A stretch of DNA of 64,000 nucleotides, from positions 186,001-250,000 of the forward strand of contig NZ_BEWB01000003.1 in assembly GCF_003112555.1 (NCBI RefSeq). The letters run 5' to 3'. The first letter of the stretch is position 1. The number at the start of each line of letters is the position of its first letter. The translations under genes and the position numbers were made by a program. This stretch comes from Streptomyces coelicoflavus. GTDB lineage: Bacteria; Actinomycetota; Actinomycetes; Streptomycetales; Streptomycetaceae. The notes under the pieces were generated by a model that saw only the letters and a list, made by a program, of their open reading frames with translations, searched no databases and was not told the DNA's origin. Shown here piece by piece: positions 28,075-36,383 of this stretch.

Positions 28075-28539
28075 ATGACAGCGACGGACCCCGCGCTCAC
28101 CGCCCTCTCCCAGGGCTGGTGCGCCCTCTCACTGCTGCACGGGAGGATCGAGACCCACATCGAGCGCGCACTGCAGGCCGGGCACGATCTGAGCGTCCGC
28201 GAGTACTCACTGCTCGACGTGCTCAGCCGGCAGCACGACGGCGACGGGGGGCATCTGCAGATGAAGCAGGTCGCCGACGCCGTCGTGCTCAGTCAGAGCG
28301 CGACCACCCGGCTGGTCACCCGACTCGAGGACCGGGGCCTGCTCGAGCGCTATCTGTGCCCCACCGACCGGCGAGGTATCTACACCAACGTCACCGCGAC
28401 CGGCTTGCGGCTGCTCAACGAAGCACGGCCCACCAATGACGCCGCCCTGCGTGAGGCTCTCGACGAAGCCGCCACGCACCCCGACCTCGCGCCGCTGGTC
28501 CGGGCGGTGGAGACCCTGAAGGCACCGGTGCCCGCCTAG
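28075..28539 (+). CDS. MarR-family transcriptional regulator
   Basis: Winged-helix repressor of 154 aa. LSVREYSLLDVLSR, QMKQVADAVVLSQSATTRLV and the wing DRRGIYTNVTATG are typical of MarR. ATG 28075 has GGAGG 6 nt upstream. It is divergent from the MFS exporter and expected to control both genes. Ligand unknown. Confidence 0.92.
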   Translation: MTATDPALTALSQGWCALSLLHGRIETHIERALQAGHDLSVREYSLLDVLSRQHDGDGGHLQMKQVADAVVLSQSATTRLVTRLEDRGLLERYLCPTDRRGIYTNVTATGLRLLNEARPTNDAALREALDEAATHPDLAPLVRAVETLKAPVPA

Positions 28540-28560
28540 ATTCGGTTCTAGAGTGCGGGC

Positions 28561-29013
28561 ATGGGAGATCTTGAAATACGTCCCACCACCGCCGAGGACA
28601 TCCCGGCCGTCGTCGCGATGCTCGCCGACGACCCGCTGGGCGCACAGCGCGAGTCCCCGGGCGACCTGGGACCGTACATGGCCGCCTTCGAGCGGCTCCG
28701 GGCCGATCCGAACCAGCATCTGGTGGTGGCCGTCCGTGAGGGCCGTGTCGTCGGCACCCTCCAGCTGACGATCGTCCCCGGGCTGTCCCGGCGCGGCGCC
28801 GTCCGCTCGATCGTCGAAGGCGTACGTGTCCACGGCGACGAGCGCGGCAGCGGGCTGGGGACCCAGCTCATCGAGTGGGCGATCGACGAGTCCCGGCGGC
28901 AGGGATGCCACCTGGTGCAGCTCACCTCCGACAAGACCAGGACCGACGCTCACCGCTTTTACGAACGTCTGGGCTTCTCCGCCTCGCACACGGGGTTCAA
29001 GCTCCAGCTCTGA
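28561..29013 (+). CDS. GNAT-family N-acetyltransferase
   Basis: Single GNAT domain of 150 aa. The acetyl-CoA site reads GSGLGTQLIEWAIDE, and it closes with the motif DAHRFYERLGF. ATG 28561 lies 21 bp after marR on the same strand, so the two may be co-transcribed. Small-molecule acetylation is likely; substrate unknown. Confidence 0.88.
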   Translation: MGDLEIRPTTAEDIPAVVAMLADDPLGAQRESPGDLGPYMAAFERLRADPNQHLVVAVREGRVVGTLQLTIVPGLSRRGAVRSIVEGVRVHGDERGSGLGTQLIEWAIDESRRQGCHLVQLTSDKTRTDAHRFYERLGFSASHTGFKLQL

Positions 29014-29045
29014 GGTACGGCTCCAGTGATACGAACTCAACGGCG

Positions 29046-29077
29046 CACGGCCCTGTTTCACGTGAAACAGGGCCGTG
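29046..29077. terminator. 32-bp perfect palindrome with central parS between convergent genes
   Basis: The arms CACGGCCCTG and CAGGGCCGTG flank parS at 29055-29068. The whole 32 bp is a perfect inverted repeat between two converging genes, so it can act both as a terminator hairpin and as a ParB site. Confidence 0.7.
29055..29068. promoter_or_regulatory. parS: parS site (perfect)
   Basis: GTTTCACGTGAAAC at the centre of the palindrome 29046-29077. Confidence 0.93.
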
Positions 29078-29093
29078 TCAGGCCGGACGGCCG

Positions 29094-30485
29094 TCAGCCG
29101 ATCCCCCGCCACCCCTCCGGGTCCACACCGCCCGGCACGCCGGCGCCCTCTTCGTACGGCTGACGCGTGAAGACGAAGGAACCGAGGTCCAGATGGCTCA
29201 CGGTTCCGTCCGCACGCCTCACCACTCCCAGCAACTCGCCTGCGTAATAGCCCTCCAGGCCCGTCCAGGTACCGACCCCGTTGGCCCGGAACCGTGAGCG
29301 ACGGCCCCCGCCCGACAGCGGCCCCAGCGAGACCCCTCCGTCGGCCGTCAGCCGCAGGGCGAAGGCGTGCGTCCCCCAGTACCACTGTCCCGCCAGTTCC
29401 AGTACGGAGGAGTCGACGTCGACGTCCCGCAGTGGACGCCACGGTTCGGGGATCCGGGGCTCCGCCTCCGCGACGATGCGCACGAGATCGGCTCCGACCC
29501 CGGCGAGCAGCGGACCTGAGGTGCAGTTGGTCAGGACCACCGCGGCCACGTCGTCCTCCACCCCGATGGTGAGATTGGCCAGGAAGCCCGGCAGGGAACC
29601 GGAGTGCCCCACGAGCAACCGCCCGTCCCGGTGCTGGAGCTGCAGCCCCAGGCCGTACGCCGCACCGTCCACCACGTCCGCGGCCTCGACCGGCGCGGCG
29701 GGCGCCCGCATCTCCCGCACGGTCTCCGCGCTGAGCACCTTGTCGTCTCCCTGCATCAGGAAGACGGCGAACCGCGCCAGGTCCCCGGCGGTCGACCAGA
29801 GCTGTCCCGCAGGGGCCATCAGCCCGAGGTCCTCGACCGGCTCGGCCAGCATCACGTCTGCCCATGGATGCACCGCCCAGCCACCCGCATGCGGGGCACT
29901 GGGCTGTGCGGCCGTACGCGCCAGCCCCAGCGGGTCCAGCACCTCCCTCTGCAGCACCTCCTCCCAAGGAGCGCCGCGCAGCTTCTCGACCAGCGCTCCG
30001 AGCAGGGTGTAGCCGGGGTTGGAGTAGTGGTGGCGACGGCCCACCGGGTGCCGGAGCGGCTGCTCGCCCAGCACGTCGGCCAGCTCGGGCCGCAGGGAAC
30101 CCGGCGTCCGCTCCCACCAGGGCGCGGGCGACTCGGCGGCCAGCCCGCCCGAGTGCGCGAGCAGCTCGGCGATCGTGGCCTCCCCCGCCCCGGTGCCCGG
30201 CAGATGCTTCTCCAGCGGATCCCCGAGGTCGAGCACACCCTCGTCACGCAACCGCAGCACGAGGACCGCGGTGAACGTCTTGGTGATCGAGCCGATCCGG
30301 TACTGCACGGTCTCGTCCGGTCCGTGTCCGTCGACCGAGGTGCGCGCCCCGTGCCACACGGTCTGCCCGCCCCGGACCACGGCCGCGACGAGCGACGGCG
30401 TACGCCCCTCGGCCTGGGCCACGGCGACGCGGTGCGCCAGCGCACGGCGGGTGGTGGGGAGCAGCTCTTCCTGAGGTGTCGTCAT
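29094..30485 (-). CDS. Beta-lactamase-fold serine hydrolase
   Basis: Class C beta-lactamase/DD-peptidase-like protein of 463 aa. The nucleophile motif is SITK in YRIGSITKTF, and YSNPGYTLLG supplies the conserved Tyr. GHSGSLPGF is the third motif, HSG replacing KTG. No signal peptide is present, so it is probably cytosolic and an esterase or peptidase rather than a resistance enzyme. A C-terminal 100-residue domain follows the catalytic part. ATG 30485 gives MTTPQEELLP. Confidence 0.85.
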   Translation of the reverse strand: MTTPQEELLPTTRRALAHRVAVAQAEGRTPSLVAAVVRGGQTVWHGARTSVDGHGPDETVQYRIGSITKTFTAVLVLRLRDEGVLDLGDPLEKHLPGTGAGEATIAELLAHSGGLAAESPAPWWERTPGSLRPELADVLGEQPLRHPVGRRHHYSNPGYTLLGALVEKLRGAPWEEVLQREVLDPLGLARTAAQPSAPHAGGWAVHPWADVMLAEPVEDLGLMAPAGQLWSTAGDLARFAVFLMQGDDKVLSAETVREMRAPAAPVEAADVVDGAAYGLGLQLQHRDGRLLVGHSGSLPGFLANLTIGVEDDVAAVVLTNCTSGPLLAGVGADLVRIVAEAEPRIPEPWRPLRDVDVDSSVLELAGQWYWGTHAFALRLTADGGVSLGPLSGGGRRSRFRANGVGTWTGLEGYYAGELLGVVRRADGTVSHLDLGSFVFTRQPYEEGAGVPGGVDPEGWRGIG

Positions 30486-30579
30486 GCGCCCAGTCCAGCG
30501 GCCACGGCACCTCACGTCGAGCCGATTTCCCCGTGGCACCGTCCCCGGCGCACAAGGAGAGGATCCACCCGGCCGATGA

Positions 30580-32058
30580 TCAGGTCTGTGCCATGTCCAC
30601 GAAGCGCGAGTAGTGGCCCTGGAAGGCGACCGTGATCGTGGCCGTCGGGCCGTTACGGTGCTTGGCCACGATCAGGTCCGCCTCGCCCGCGCGCGGCGAC
30701 TCCTTCTCGTAGGCGTCCTCGCGGTGCAGCAGGATGACCATGTCGGCGTCCTGCTCGATCGAACCGGACTCACGCAGGTCGGAGACCATGGGCTTCTTGT
30801 CGGTGCGCTGCTCGGGACCACGGTTCAGCTGAGACAGTGCGATGACCGGAATCTCCAGCTCCTTCGCCAGGAGCTTGAGGTTACGGGACATGTCGGAGAC
30901 CTCCTGCTGGCGGCTCTCGGCGCGCTTGGAGCCGCCGGACTGCATCAGCTGGAGGTAGTCGATGATGACCAGTTTGAGGTCGTTGCGCTGTTTGAGGCGA
31001 CGGCACTTGGCGCGGATCTCCATCATCGACAGGTTCGGGGAGTCGTCGATGTAGAGCGGGGCGGCCGACACGTCGGGCATCCGCCGCGCCAGCCGGGTCC
31101 AGTCGTCGTCCGTCATCGTGCCCGACCGCATGTGGTGCAGGGCGACGCGGGCCTCGGCGGACAGCAGACGCATGGCGATCTCGTTGCGCCCCATCTCGAG
31201 CGAGAAGATGACGCTCGGCAGGTTGTTCTTGATCGACGCGGCCCGCGCGAAGTCCAGCGCGAGGGTCGACTTGCCCATGGCGGGACGGGCGGCGATGACG
31301 ATCATCTGGCCGGGGTGCAGGCCGTTGGTCAGCGAGTCGAAGTCCGTGAAGCCCGTCGGCACGCCGGTCATCTCGCCGCTGCGCGACCCGATCGCCTCGA
31401 TCTCGTCGAGTGCGCCTTCCATGATGTCGCCGAGCGGCAGGTAGTCCTCGCTGGTGCGCTGCTCGGTGACGGCGTAGATCTCGGCCTGGGCGCGGTTGAC
31501 GATCTCGTCGACGTCGTCGTCGGCCGCGTATCCCATCTGGGTGATCCGGGTGCCGGCCTCCACCAGGCGGCGCAGGACCGCCCTCTCGTGCACGATCTCC
31601 GCGTAGTACGCGGCGTTCGCGGCCGTCGGCACGGTCTGGACGAGGGTGTGCAGGTACGAGGCGCCGCCGACCTTGTTGATCTCACCGCGCTTGGTGAGTT
31701 CGGCGGCGATGGTGATCGGGTCGGCCGGCTCACCCTTGGCATAGATGTCGAGGATGGCCTGGTAGACCGTCTCGTGGGCCGGCTTGTAGAAGTCGTGGCC
31801 CTTGAGGATCTCCACGACGTCGGCGATGGCGTCCTTGGACAGGAGCATCCCGCCGAGAACGGACTGCTCGGCATCCAGGTCCTGCGGCGGCACCCGCTCG
31901 AACGCCGTACCGCCACCGTCCCACGTGCCGCTGTCCGAACCGCGCTCGTGCTGCTCGTCGCGGTTGCGGCCGCCCTCTTGGCGACGGCGGGAAGCAGGAA
32001 GACGATCACTGGGGCCGCTGTCGGCCCACGGGTCGTCCAAGGGCTCGGAAATGCTCAC
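30580..32058 (-). CDS. dnaB: Replicative DNA helicase DnaB
   Basis: Hexameric replicative helicase of 492 aa. A charged N-terminal extension of about 55 residues precedes the DnaB N-domain (RVPPQDLDAEQSVLGGML). The RecA-like domain has Walker A ARPAMGKST and Walker B LVIIDYLQLM. GTG 32058 has GGAGGAGG upstream and the protein starts MSISEPLDDP. The frame continues to 32367 without support. No intein is seen. The upstream region has a cluster of DnaA-box-like 9-mers. Confidence 0.96.
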   Translation of the reverse strand: MSISEPLDDPWADSGPSDRLPASRRRQEGGRNRDEQHERGSDSGTWDGGGTAFERVPPQDLDAEQSVLGGMLLSKDAIADVVEILKGHDFYKPAHETVYQAILDIYAKGEPADPITIAAELTKRGEINKVGGASYLHTLVQTVPTAANAAYYAEIVHERAVLRRLVEAGTRITQMGYAADDDVDEIVNRAQAEIYAVTEQRTSEDYLPLGDIMEGALDEIEAIGSRSGEMTGVPTGFTDFDSLTNGLHPGQMIVIAARPAMGKSTLALDFARAASIKNNLPSVIFSLEMGRNEIAMRLLSAEARVALHHMRSGTMTDDDWTRLARRMPDVSAAPLYIDDSPNLSMMEIRAKCRRLKQRNDLKLVIIDYLQLMQSGGSKRAESRQQEVSDMSRNLKLLAKELEIPVIALSQLNRGPEQRTDKKPMVSDLRESGSIEQDADMVILLHREDAYEKESPRAGEADLIVAKHRNGPTATITVAFQGHYSRFVDMAQT

Positions 32059-32517
32059 CGAGCCACCTCCTCCCGTCCGCCGAGCGGACCTCGCCGTGCC
32101 CCTCATTTCTACGGCACGGCACTGACAAATAAGACGCCCAACTCCGGTTCTGGCGCGTCGGTTTTGTGATGGTTCACCGGCCGACGGACGGAGCAGGCGC
32201 CGGATAACCGTAGGCCCGCGGGCACCGTCAGCCAATCTGGTTATCCACAGGCCATGTGGACGACGGGCCAGATGCTGTGGAGAACTCCGCAAAACCTGTG
32301 CACGACTCGGTGGACAGCCCTGTGAACAAGCCCGCAACCCAACTCGGGAAGCCGCTCTGAGCTGCACCTTTGCCGTCCACCGCCTGTGCAGAAGAAAAAC
32401 TTTCCCGGTCGGACCAAGATCGGTTCGACCCGTGCCCAGAAGTACACGGGGCGAGACTGCACGTAAGGGTCGACAGCGCTTTGCATCTCTTACCTGTGGA
32501 CGATTAGATTAGTGCTC
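32059..32517. other. dnaB-MATE divergent intergenic region
   Basis: 459 bp with no convincing gene (an 81-codon minus-strand frame is not supported by codon use). It contains six DnaA-box-like 9-mers from 32241 to 32503. Confidence 0.6.
32241..32329. promoter_or_regulatory. Cluster of DnaA-box-like sequences upstream of dnaB
   Basis: TTATCCACA (32241, perfect E. coli-type box), then on the other strand orientation TGTGGACGA (32255), TGTGGAGAA (32276), TGTGCACGA (32297) and TGTGAACAA (32321). Most differ by one base from the Streptomyces consensus TTGTCCACA/TGTGGACAA. A further TGTGGACGA is at 32495. The three inner starts are 21 bp apart (32255, 32276, 32297). Confidence 0.6.
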
Positions 32518-33855
32518 ATGACACAGGCCCCCGCGCGCACGCGGACCGCCCGGCGCCGGCACGACCGAGAGATCGTCGCGCTGGCCGTCCCGGCCTTCGG
32601 CGCGCTCGTCGCCGAGCCCCTTTTCGTCATGGCCGACAGCGCCATCGTCGGCCATCTGGGAACCGCTCAGCTAGCCGGACTCGGCATCGCCTCGGCCCTG
32701 CTCACGACGGCAGTCAGCGTCTTCGTCTTCCTCGCCTACGCCACCACGGCGGCCGTCTCCCGCCGCGTCGGCGCGGGTGACCTGCAAGCGGCGATCCGTC
32801 AGGGCATGGACGGCATCTGGCTGGCACTGCTGCTCGGCGCCGCGGTCATAGCGGTGGTTCTGCCCACGGCCCCCTCCCTCGTGGAACTCTTCGGCGCATC
32901 CGAGACCGCGGCGCCCTATGCCACCACCTATCTGCGGATCTCCTCGCTCGGCATCCCCGCCATGCTCGTCGTGCTGGCCTCGACCGGTGTTCTCAGAGGA
33001 CTCCAGAACACCCGGACCCCGCTCTACGTGGCCGTGGCCGGCTTCATCGCCAACGCCGTCCTGAACGTCGTACTCGTCTACGGCGCCGGACTCGGTATCG
33101 CCGGCTCCGCCTGGGGCACCGTCATCGCTCAGTTCGGCATGGCCGCGGTCTATCTGTGGGTGGTCATTCGCGGCGCCCGACGACATGGCGCCTCCCTGCG
33201 GCCCGACCTCGCCGGTATCAGGTCCTCCGCCCAGGCCGGCGTGCCACTGCTCGTGCGCACGCTCTCCCTGCGGGCGATTCTCATGATCGCGACGGCCGTG
33301 GCGGCCCGTCTCGGCGACGCCGACATCGCCGCGCACCAGATCGTCCTGTCCCTGTGGAGCCTGCTCGCATTCGCCCTCGACGCCATCGCCATCGCCGGGC
33401 AGGCCATCATCGGGCGGTATCTGGGAGCGGGTGACGCCCAGGGTGCGCGCGACGCCTGTCGCAGGATGGTGGAGTGGGGCGTCGCCGTCGGGGTCGTGCT
33501 GGGCCTGCTCGTGGTGCTGTCGCGCCCGGTGTTCCTGCCGCTGTTCACCGGCGACTCCATGGTCAAGGACGCCGCGCTGCCCGCACTGGTGATCGTGGCC
33601 GTCGCGCAGCCGGTCTGCGGGGTGGTCTACGTGCTGGACGGTGTCCTCATGGGTGCGGGCGACGGTCCCTACCTCGCCTGGGCGATGCTGCTGACCCTGG
33701 CGGTCTTCACCCCGGCGGCGCTGCTCGTCCCCACGCTCGGCGGTGGGCTCACCGCCCTGTGGGCGGCCATGACGCTGATGATGGCGATGCGCCTGGTGAC
33801 GCTCTGGCTGCGTACACGATCTGGTCGCTGGGTGGTCACGGGCGCCACGCGCTGA
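32518..33855 (+). CDS. MATE-family (DinF-like) multidrug/metabolite exporter
   Basis: Twelve-helix MATE transporter of 445 aa. Early motif ALAVPAFGALVAEPLFVMAD and IVGHLGTAQLAGLGIA are typical of the DinF subgroup; the later half repeats it (AAHQIVLSLWSLLAFALDAIAIAGQ, quoted as two motifs AAHQIV and FALDAIAIAGQ). ATG 32518 follows a TAGATT-like box closely, so the message may be leaderless; an in-frame GTG lies at 32512. Substrate unknown. Confidence 0.9.
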   Translation: MTQAPARTRTARRRHDREIVALAVPAFGALVAEPLFVMADSAIVGHLGTAQLAGLGIASALLTTAVSVFVFLAYATTAAVSRRVGAGDLQAAIRQGMDGIWLALLLGAAVIAVVLPTAPSLVELFGASETAAPYATTYLRISSLGIPAMLVVLASTGVLRGLQNTRTPLYVAVAGFIANAVLNVVLVYGAGLGIAGSAWGTVIAQFGMAAVYLWVVIRGARRHGASLRPDLAGIRSSAQAGVPLLVRTLSLRAILMIATAVAARLGDADIAAHQIVLSLWSLLAFALDAIAIAGQAIIGRYLGAGDAQGARDACRRMVEWGVAVGVVLGLLVVLSRPVFLPLFTGDSMVKDAALPALVIVAVAQPVCGVVYVLDGVLMGAGDGPYLAWAMLLTLAVFTPAALLVPTLGGGLTALWAAMTLMMAMRLVTLWLRTRSGRWVVTGATR

Positions 33856-33858
33856 CCG

Positions 33859-33872
33859 GTTTCACGTGAAAC
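33859..33872. promoter_or_regulatory. parS: parS site (perfect)
   Basis: GTTTCACGTGAAAC starting 3 bp after the MATE gene stop codon. Confidence 0.93.
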
Positions 33873-33894
33873 ACCACTGCCGGCGCCATGACGA

Positions 33895-33933
33895 AGAGGG
33901 GCCGCATCCCCTGGCGGGAGATGCGGCCCCTCT
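33895..33933. terminator. Bidirectional terminator between MATE gene and rplI
   Basis: AGAGGGGCCGCATC pairs with GATGCGGCCCCTCT across an 11-nt loop, between two convergent transcription units. Confidence 0.85.
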
Positions 33934-33956
33934 CATCGCTTCAGCGAGCGCAGTGC

Positions 33957-34403
33957 TCAGGCAGCGACGACCTCGACGCTGACCTTGGCGTCAACCTCGG
34001 GGTGCAGACGCACGGACGTCTCGTGGGCGCCCAGGGTCTTGATCGGGGAGCCCAGCTCGATGCGGCGCTTGTCGACCTCGGGGCCACCGGCAGCCTTGAT
34101 CGCGGAAGCGACGTCGGCCGGGGTGACGGAGCCGAAGAGACGACCGGCGTCGCCGGAGCGGACGGCCAGACGGACCTTCACACCCTCGAGCTGGGCCTTC
34201 ACCTGGTTGGCCTGCTCGATGGTCTGGATCTCGTGGATCTTGCGAGCGCGACGGATCTGCTCGACGTCCTTCTCGCCACCCTTGGTCCAGCGGATCGCGA
34301 ACTTCCGCGGGATCAGGTAGTTGCGAGCGTAACCGTCCTTGACGTCGACGACGTCGCCCGCGGCACCGAGGCCGGAGACCTCGTGGGTGAGGATGATCTT
34401 CAT
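33957..34403 (-). CDS. rplI: 50S ribosomal protein L9
   Basis: L9 of 148 aa: the N-terminal rRNA-binding domain ([32 protein letters not shown]), the long connecting helix and the C-terminal domain are all present. Last gene of rpsF-ssb-rpsR-rplI, 18 bp after rpsR. Confidence 0.98.
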   Translation of the reverse strand: MKIILTHEVSGLGAAGDVVDVKDGYARNYLIPRKFAIRWTKGGEKDVEQIRRARKIHEIQTIEQANQVKAQLEGVKVRLAVRSGDAGRLFGSVTPADVASAIKAAGGPEVDKRRIELGSPIKTLGAHETSVRLHPEVDAKVSVEVVAA

Positions 34404-34421
34404 GTTTCGGTCACCCTTCCC

Positions 34422-34658
34422 TTATCGCGCGGTGGAGGTGTAGGGCAGCAGCGCCATCTCACGGCTGTTCTTCACGGCCGTGGCGACGTCACGCTGGTGC
34501 TGGGTGCAGTTGCCGGTCACGCGGCGGGCACGGATCTTGCCGCGGTCGGAAATGAACTTCCGCAGCATGTTCGTGTCCTTGTAGTCCACGTACGTGACCT
34601 TGTCCTTGCAGAATGCGCAGACCTTCTTCTTCGGCTTGCGCACAGGCGGCTTAGCCAT
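34422..34658 (-). CDS. rpsR: 30S ribosomal protein S18 (zinc-ribbon C+ form)
   Basis: S18 of 78 aa. CAFC near residue 14 and the later GNCTQHQ provide the metal ligands of the zinc-binding (C+) form, so this is the housekeeping paralogue rather than the zinc-independent copy found elsewhere in Streptomyces. It lies 46 bp after ssb and 18 bp before rplI. Confidence 0.97.
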   Translation of the reverse strand: MAKPPVRKPKKKVCAFCKDKVTYVDYKDTNMLRKFISDRGKIRARRVTGNCTQHQRDVATAVKNSREMALLPYTSTAR

Positions 34659-34704
34659 GATGTTTCTCCTGTGTGATCAAGAAGTGTGGGTAGAGCCCGC
34701 CCAC

Positions 34705-35295
34705 CTAGAAGGGGGGCTCGTCCGAGTAGCCGCCACCGCCGCCGGAGCCGCCGCCCCAGCCGCTGCCACCCTGGCCGCCACCGCCCTGCTGGCCACCGGC
34801 GGGAGCGCCGGTCGCCCAGGGATCGTCGGCGGGAGCGCCGCCGCCCTGCTGGCCGCCACCGGGGCCGCCGCCCCAGCCGCTGCCACCCTGGCCGCCGCCA
34901 CCGCCGCCGTAGCCGCCCTGGCCACCGCGGCCCGAGGTCTTGGTGACCTTGGCCGTGGCGTTGCGAAGGCTGGCACCGACCTCGTCGACGTCCAGCTCGT
35001 AGACCGTGCGCTTGACGCCCTCACGGTCCTCGTAGGACCGCTGCTTCAGCCGGCCCTGCACGATGACGCGCATGCCTCGCTGGAGCGACTCGGCGACGTT
35101 CTCCGCCGCCTGACGCCAGACCGAGCAGGTGAGGAAGAGGCTCTCGCCGTCCTTCCACTCGTTCGTCTGGCGGTCGAAGGTGCGGGGGGTCGACGCGACG
35201 CGGAACTTCGCGACGGCCGCACCGGACGGGGTGAAGCGCAGCTCGGGGTCGTCGACAAGATTGCCGACGACCGTGATGACGGTCTCGCCTGCCAT
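34705..35295 (-). CDS. ssb: Single-stranded DNA-binding protein
   Basis: SSB of 196 aa: N-terminal OB fold (residues 1-112; [30 protein letters not shown]), a long Gly/Gln-rich linker, and the acidic tip DEPPF that docks partner proteins. The linker contains a nearly exact internal DNA repeat encoding [11 protein letters not shown] (copies near 34740-34775 and 34862-34900). Placed between rpsF and rpsR as is usual. Confidence 0.97.
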   Translation of the reverse strand: MAGETVITVVGNLVDDPELRFTPSGAAVAKFRVASTPRTFDRQTNEWKDGESLFLTCSVWRQAAENVAESLQRGMRVIVQGRLKQRSYEDREGVKRTVYELDVDEVGASLRNATAKVTKTSGRGGQGGYGGGGGGQGGSGWGGGPGGGQQGGGAPADDPWATGAPAGGQQGGGGQGGSGWGGGSGGGGGYSDEPPF

Positions 35296-35374
35296 GGGGA
35301 ACCTCTCGGCGGGTTTGCTGCTCTGGCTGCTTGGTTGCTGCTACTCGGATCCCGGGATCAGCTGAGCGGAAGGC

Positions 35375-35665
35375 TCAGTGCATCTCGGGACGGAGGACCT
35401 TGGTCCGGAGGACCGACTCGTTCAGGTTCATCTGGCGGTCGAGCTCCTTGACGACCGCAGGCTCGGCCTGCAGGTCGATGACCGAGTAGATGCCCTCGGG
35501 CTTCTTCTTGATCTCGTACGAGAGACGACGACGGCCCCAGGTGTCGACCTTCTCGACCTTTCCGCCGCCGTCACGGACGACAGAGAGGAAGTTCTCGATC
35601 AGCGGGGAGACAGAGCGCTCCTCGAGATCGGGGTCGAGGATGACCATCACCTCGTAGTGACGCAT
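35375..35665 (-). CDS. rpsF: 30S ribosomal protein S6
   Basis: S6 of 96 aa ([34 protein letters not shown]). ATG 35665 has GGAGGTGGG 6 nt upstream; the frame is open upstream to 35827 without support. First gene of rpsF-ssb-rpsR-rplI. Confidence 0.98.
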   Translation of the reverse strand: MRHYEVMVILDPDLEERSVSPLIENFLSVVRDGGGKVEKVDTWGRRRLSYEIKKKPEGIYSVIDLQAEPAVVKELDRQMNLNESVLRTKVLRPEMH

Positions 35666-35693
35666 GTGGAACCCACCTCCTTTGGACTCAGCG

Positions 35694-35797
35694 GCCACGG
35701 TCGTTCCGTGGCAGGAGGGTTGCGATGCGTTCGCACCGGCATCAACGAGTAAACCAGGACCCACTGACAATCGGGCCTCCTCCGAGGAGGTGGCCCG
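35694..35797 (-). promoter_or_regulatory. rpsF leader with two hairpins
   Basis: Two hairpins lie in the predicted leader: GCCACGG/CCGTGGC (35694-35712) close to the ribosome-binding site, and CGGGCC-CTCC/GGAGG-GGCCCG (35772-35797). S6-S18 complexes bind rpsF leaders in many bacteria, so these are candidates for autoregulation; the specific motif was not confirmed. Confidence 0.35.
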
Positions 35798-35832
35798 TCG
35801 TGGCCGGCTACAGACACCGGTGCGCAAGGTAC

Positions 35833-35862
35833 AGCGTACCCGGCTGCCGCCCTGCGGTTGAA
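35833..35862 (-). promoter_or_regulatory. Predicted rpsF operon promoter
   Basis: On the minus strand TTCAAC, 18-bp spacer, TACGCT; it would give a leader of about 160 nt. Confidence 0.5.
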
Positions 35863-35939
35863 ATCAGGCTCCGCGGGGACACAATCGGTAGTCAGGGATG
35901 TGAGGGCGAAAACACACTGCCTTCGGCAGGAGGTTCTCC

Positions 35940-36245
35940 ATGGCACAGATCATGCGACCCGCCAGGCCCCGGACCGGCCTGCTGGCCACCGACGGCAAAC
36001 CGCACCCTCTCCAGGACGCGCTGCTGGCCGTGACCCTGGTTCTCGGCGTGCTCGCCCTGGCCACCGCGAGCTTCCGCGGGCTGCACGTCCTGACCTCCTG
36101 GGCGGGACTGCTCGGTGTCCTGACCGGCGGGTACGGCCAGTACGTCTCCGCGACGACGCGGGAGCGCTTCGGGCTGGTACTGGGGCTGGGCGCCTCCGCC
36201 TTCGGTTTGTTCTTCGGCATCTACCACGGCGGGTTCGTCGGCTGA
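35940..36245 (+). CDS. Small membrane protein, function unknown
   Basis: Protein of 101 aa with three hydrophobic segments (about residues 26-45, 50-68 and 78-98). It starts MAQIMRPARPRTG at ATG 35940 with AGGAGG about 9 nt upstream. Divergent from the rpsF operon and 138 bp before femX. No family recognised. Confidence 0.75.
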   Translation: MAQIMRPARPRTGLLATDGKPHPLQDALLAVTLVLGVLALATASFRGLHVLTSWAGLLGVLTGGYGQYVSATTRERFGLVLGLGASAFGLFFGIYHGGFVG

Positions 36246-36383
36246 TCCGCTGCACCGGCCGCCGACGGCGACCACCCCTTCCAGCCGTACGCCGGACGGG
36301 GCGCTCACAGGGCGCAGTAGGCTTCGCGCGAGAGCCGGAGCCCCTGTACCCATGGGGACACACCAGCCCGAGGAGCGCCCCGA

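Noticed and set aside
29094..30485. Beta-lactam resistance gene
   Set aside because: It lacks a signal peptide and the KTG box reads HSG; such proteins are mostly esterases or peptidases.
32241..32486. An 81-codon minus-strand frame upstream of dnaB
   Set aside because: Composition does not follow Streptomyces codon bias, no ribosome-binding site, and it lies in a region rich in DnaA-box-like sequence.
32241..32503. oriC
   Set aside because: The DnaA-box cluster is flanked by dnaB and a MATE gene, not by dnaA and dnaN. Streptomyces oriC has many more boxes and should lie beyond the right edge, past yidC and rnpA.
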